A stretch of 44,327 nucleotides of DNA from an uncultured Ruminococcus sp. (GTDB taxonomy: Bacteria; Bacillota; Clostridia; Oscillospirales; Ruminococcaceae), in the NCBI RefSeq assembly GCF_946415235.1, contig NZ_CAMKRR010000014.1:1-44327 (forward strand), written 5' to 3'. This document shows positions 42,881-44,327 of the stretch, one piece after another. Below the pieces are notes generated by a model, which was not told the DNA's origin, ran no database searches, and saw nothing but the letters and a program-made list of their open reading frames with translations. Within the stretch, counting starts at the first letter, position 1; each line of letters begins with the position of its first letter. The translations under genes were made by a program, and so were the position numbers.

Positions 42881-44098
42881 ATGAAAGACGTTGAAAAGAC
42901 CAGTGTTGAAAGGCAGAACAGCCGAAAGCGCATAAGAAGGCGTCAGAGATGGACGAACGTATACGGACTTGTGGTCATACTGCTCGTTCTTACTGCGGGC
43001 ATAACCATTAGCTACACGTTTTTATTCAATATAAGCGAGATACGTGTGGCAGGACAGTCCGATATGTATACGGCAGAGGAGATAGTGGAAGCCTCGGGCA
43101 TAAAAGAGGGGGATAATCTCCTGCGGCTTGACTGCAAAAAAAGCGCTCAGCGCATACTTGACAAGCTCCTGTATGTGGAGAGTGCGGACGTGGACAGGAA
43201 ATTTCCGTCGGCGCTTGAGATAACAGTGACACGCTGTATCCCCGCATTCAATGTCAATTACGGCAGCGGAACTCTTCTTGTGAGCAAAAAAGGAAAGATA
43301 CTTGCCGACAACAACTTTATAACCCCCGATCTTCCCATAATATACGGACTTGATCCTGCGGATAAGACCCCGGGTAAGCTTGCCGCTTCCGAAAACAAGC
43401 ACAAGAACGAAGCCTTTGAGGCTCTTATCGCAAGCATTGTGAAAATGGGCGACGACAAGATAATGACTGTGGATATGAGCGACGAACACTCCATAATGGT
43501 CAAGTACAAGAACGAAATGATCTTTAAAATGGGCAACTGGAACGATGTGGAGTATAAGCTCAGTCTTGCCGAGAATGTCATGAAGCAGGAAGATGTAAAG
43601 GGCAAAAAGGGCTATCTCACTATGATAGGCACAAATCAGTGCAGCTTCAGGCTCAATGACGGACCTGTTTCCGTGCCGGGAGGTGCCGAAACTACCACAG
43701 AGCCTCTTACCGATGAATACGGCAATCCCATAAAGGGCGAGAGAAATCCCGAACAGGAAGCCGATTTTGAGAAAAAGAACAACAACCGCAGGACTGAATC
43801 ACAGACAACTGCGCCGAATTATACAGGAAACAGCAGCGATCAGTGGACAGATTACAGTTCGGATCAGTGGTCGGACGACAGTTCGGGCCAATGGACGGAT
43901 TATAGCGGAAATCAGTGGTCCGACAACAGCTCGGGACAATGGACAGAAACTCCTGCTACACAATGGTCCGACAACAGTGCAGGCGGCTACGACGACGGAA
44001 GCCGGTGGAGCGGCGGCGACGACAGCGGCTACATAGCCGAGACCACGGCCTACAGCGGATATTCCGACAACAGCGGCGCTCAGGATACTCAATGGTGA
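42881..44098 (+). CDS. ftsQ: Cell division protein FtsQ/DivIB with C-terminal Gln-Trp octapeptide repeats
   Basis: A 405-residue bitopic division protein. A basic cytoplasmic segment (1-27) precedes a membrane helix (about 29-50), a POTRA domain (FNISEIRVAGQ through LEITVTRCIP, about 49-122), and the FtsQ beta domain to about 270. After that the protein has an unusual hydrophilic tail: residues 320-367 are six tandem 8-residue units of the form xQW(S/T)Dxxx (DQWTDYSS, DQWSDDSS, GQWTDYSG and so on), then Gly/Ser/Tyr-rich sequence ending in QW. The tail is outside the membrane and may bind wall polymers. The normal core suggests FtsL/DivIC binding is kept. Confidence 0.88.
   Translation: MKDVEKTSVERQNSRKRIRRRQRWTNVYGLVVILLVLTAGITISYTFLFNISEIRVAGQSDMYTAEEIVEASGIKEGDNLLRLDCKKSAQRILDKLLYVESADVDRKFPSALEITVTRCIPAFNVNYGSGTLLVSKKGKILADNNFITPDLPIIYGLDPADKTPGKLAASENKHKNEAFEALIASIVKMGDDKIMTVDMSDEHSIMVKYKNEMIFKMGNWNDVEYKLSLAENVMKQEDVKGKKGYLTMIGTNQCSFRLNDGPVSVPGGAETTTEPLTDEYGNPIKGERNPEQEADFEKKNNNRRTESQTTAPNYTGNSSDQWTDYSSDQWSDDSSGQWTDYSGNQWSDNSSGQWTETPATQWSDNSAGGYDDGSRWSGGDDSGYIAETTAYSGYSDNSGAQDTQW
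43838..43981 (+). repeat. Six 24-base coding repeats in ftsQ
   Basis: Six in-frame 24-base units encode eight-residue repeats with invariant Gln-Trp. The DNA copies differ at many third positions, so they are not a very recent expansion, but the array could still vary in length between strains. Confidence 0.85.
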
Positions 44099-44183
44099 GT
44101 AAATTTTCTCCTGTACAAAACGCTGTGTTTCTACCGCTTGTTCTTGTTAAATTCGCTGAAAATAAAAAATGTTTAATTAGGAC

Positions 44184-44212
44184 TTGAAAAAAATGCTGCA
44201 TTATGCTAAAAT
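44184..44212 (+). promoter_or_regulatory. Promoter for the terminal gene (probable ftsZ)
   Basis: TTGAAA (44184-44189), a 17-base spacer ending TGC, and TAAAAT (44207-44212). The 188-base gap after ftsQ holds this promoter and no terminator-like hairpin that could be recognised. Confidence 0.72.
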
Positions 44213-44286
44213 ATAAAGTGTATTTATAGACTGATATATAAATTTAGATGAATTAAAGGATAATATAAATAGTAGGAGGAGTTCAA

Positions 44287-44327
44287 ATGTCAGATTTCAA
44301 TTATGAGGAAACACTCGAACCCGATGT
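44287..44327 (+). CDS. Start of a gene cut by the window end, probably ftsZ
   Basis: ATG 44287 follows AGGAGG at 44275-44280 and opens a frame MSDFNYEETLEPD that runs off the window. Thirteen codons are too few to identify it. The position after ftsQ with its own promoter is where ftsZ usually lies when ftsA is missing, and a short acidic N-terminal extension before the FtsZ core is common. Confidence 0.6.
   Translation, partial: MSDFNYEETLEPD

Noticed and set aside
1-44327. tRNA, rRNA, CRISPR array, insertion sequence or prophage
   Set aside because: None was recognised on either strand; there are no transposase or phage genes and no direct-repeat/spacer pattern.

Overview
The window looks like a chromosomal segment of a Gram-positive, low-to-medium GC anaerobe of the Ruminococcus/Oscillospiraceae kind. 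The reasons are strong AGGAGG ribosome sites, TTGACA/TGnTATAAT promoters, a MurE with the meso-DAP signature DNPR, sporulation-lineage genes (spoVG, a SpoIIQ-like LytM protein, a SpoIID-domain protein), class B sortases, and Thr-rich secreted tails. The genus is inferred from gene content and protein style only. No tRNA, rRNA, CRISPR array or insertion sequence was seen.

Layout. 1-8.3 kb is accessory: two coupled GNAT acetyltransferases (-), a NudC-type Nudix hydrolase, a membrane c-di-GMP phosphodiesterase, a MacA/MacB (YknXYZ-like) efflux operon, and a short chimeric gene in which a flavodoxin start is joined to a GNAT tail (-). 8.4-19.5 kb is a minus-strand growth block: murC-lexA, then zapA, U32 protein, dut, DUF4321, mreB-mreC-mreD-mrdA, and a SpoIIQ-like M23 protein. 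19.7-26.5 kb holds spoVG (+), yfhO plus an ADP-ribose-type Nudix gene (-), and the sulfur-relay pair cysteine desulfurase/thiI (+), then a pncC-type cinA. 26.5-30.6 kb has two tandem class B sortases and a SpoIID-domain protein whose motifs are in circularly permuted order. 30.6 kb to the end is the division and cell wall (dcw) cluster: mraZ, rsmH, ftsL, a PASTA-bearing PBP, murE, mraY, ftsW, murG, an alpha/beta hydrolase, murA, ftsQ/divIB, and the start of a gene that is probably ftsZ.

How it works together. The two envelope blocks supply elongation (MreBCD, PBP2) and division (FtsL, PBP, FtsW, FtsQ) machinery plus most cytoplasmic and lipid-linked precursor steps (MurA, MurC, MurE, MraY, MurG). 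murB, murD, murF and ftsA are not here. MraZ probably controls the dcw cluster through two groups of 10-bp-spaced GGTGA boxes around its promoter.

The least ordinary items are the permuted SpoIID domain, the 324-bp ftsL-PBP intergenic region (small ORF, GC-rich hairpin, terminator-like hairpin), the eight-residue Gln-Trp repeats ending FtsQ, the chimeric gene fragment, the large inverted repeat around the thiI promoter, and a hairpin that could mask the murA ribosome site.
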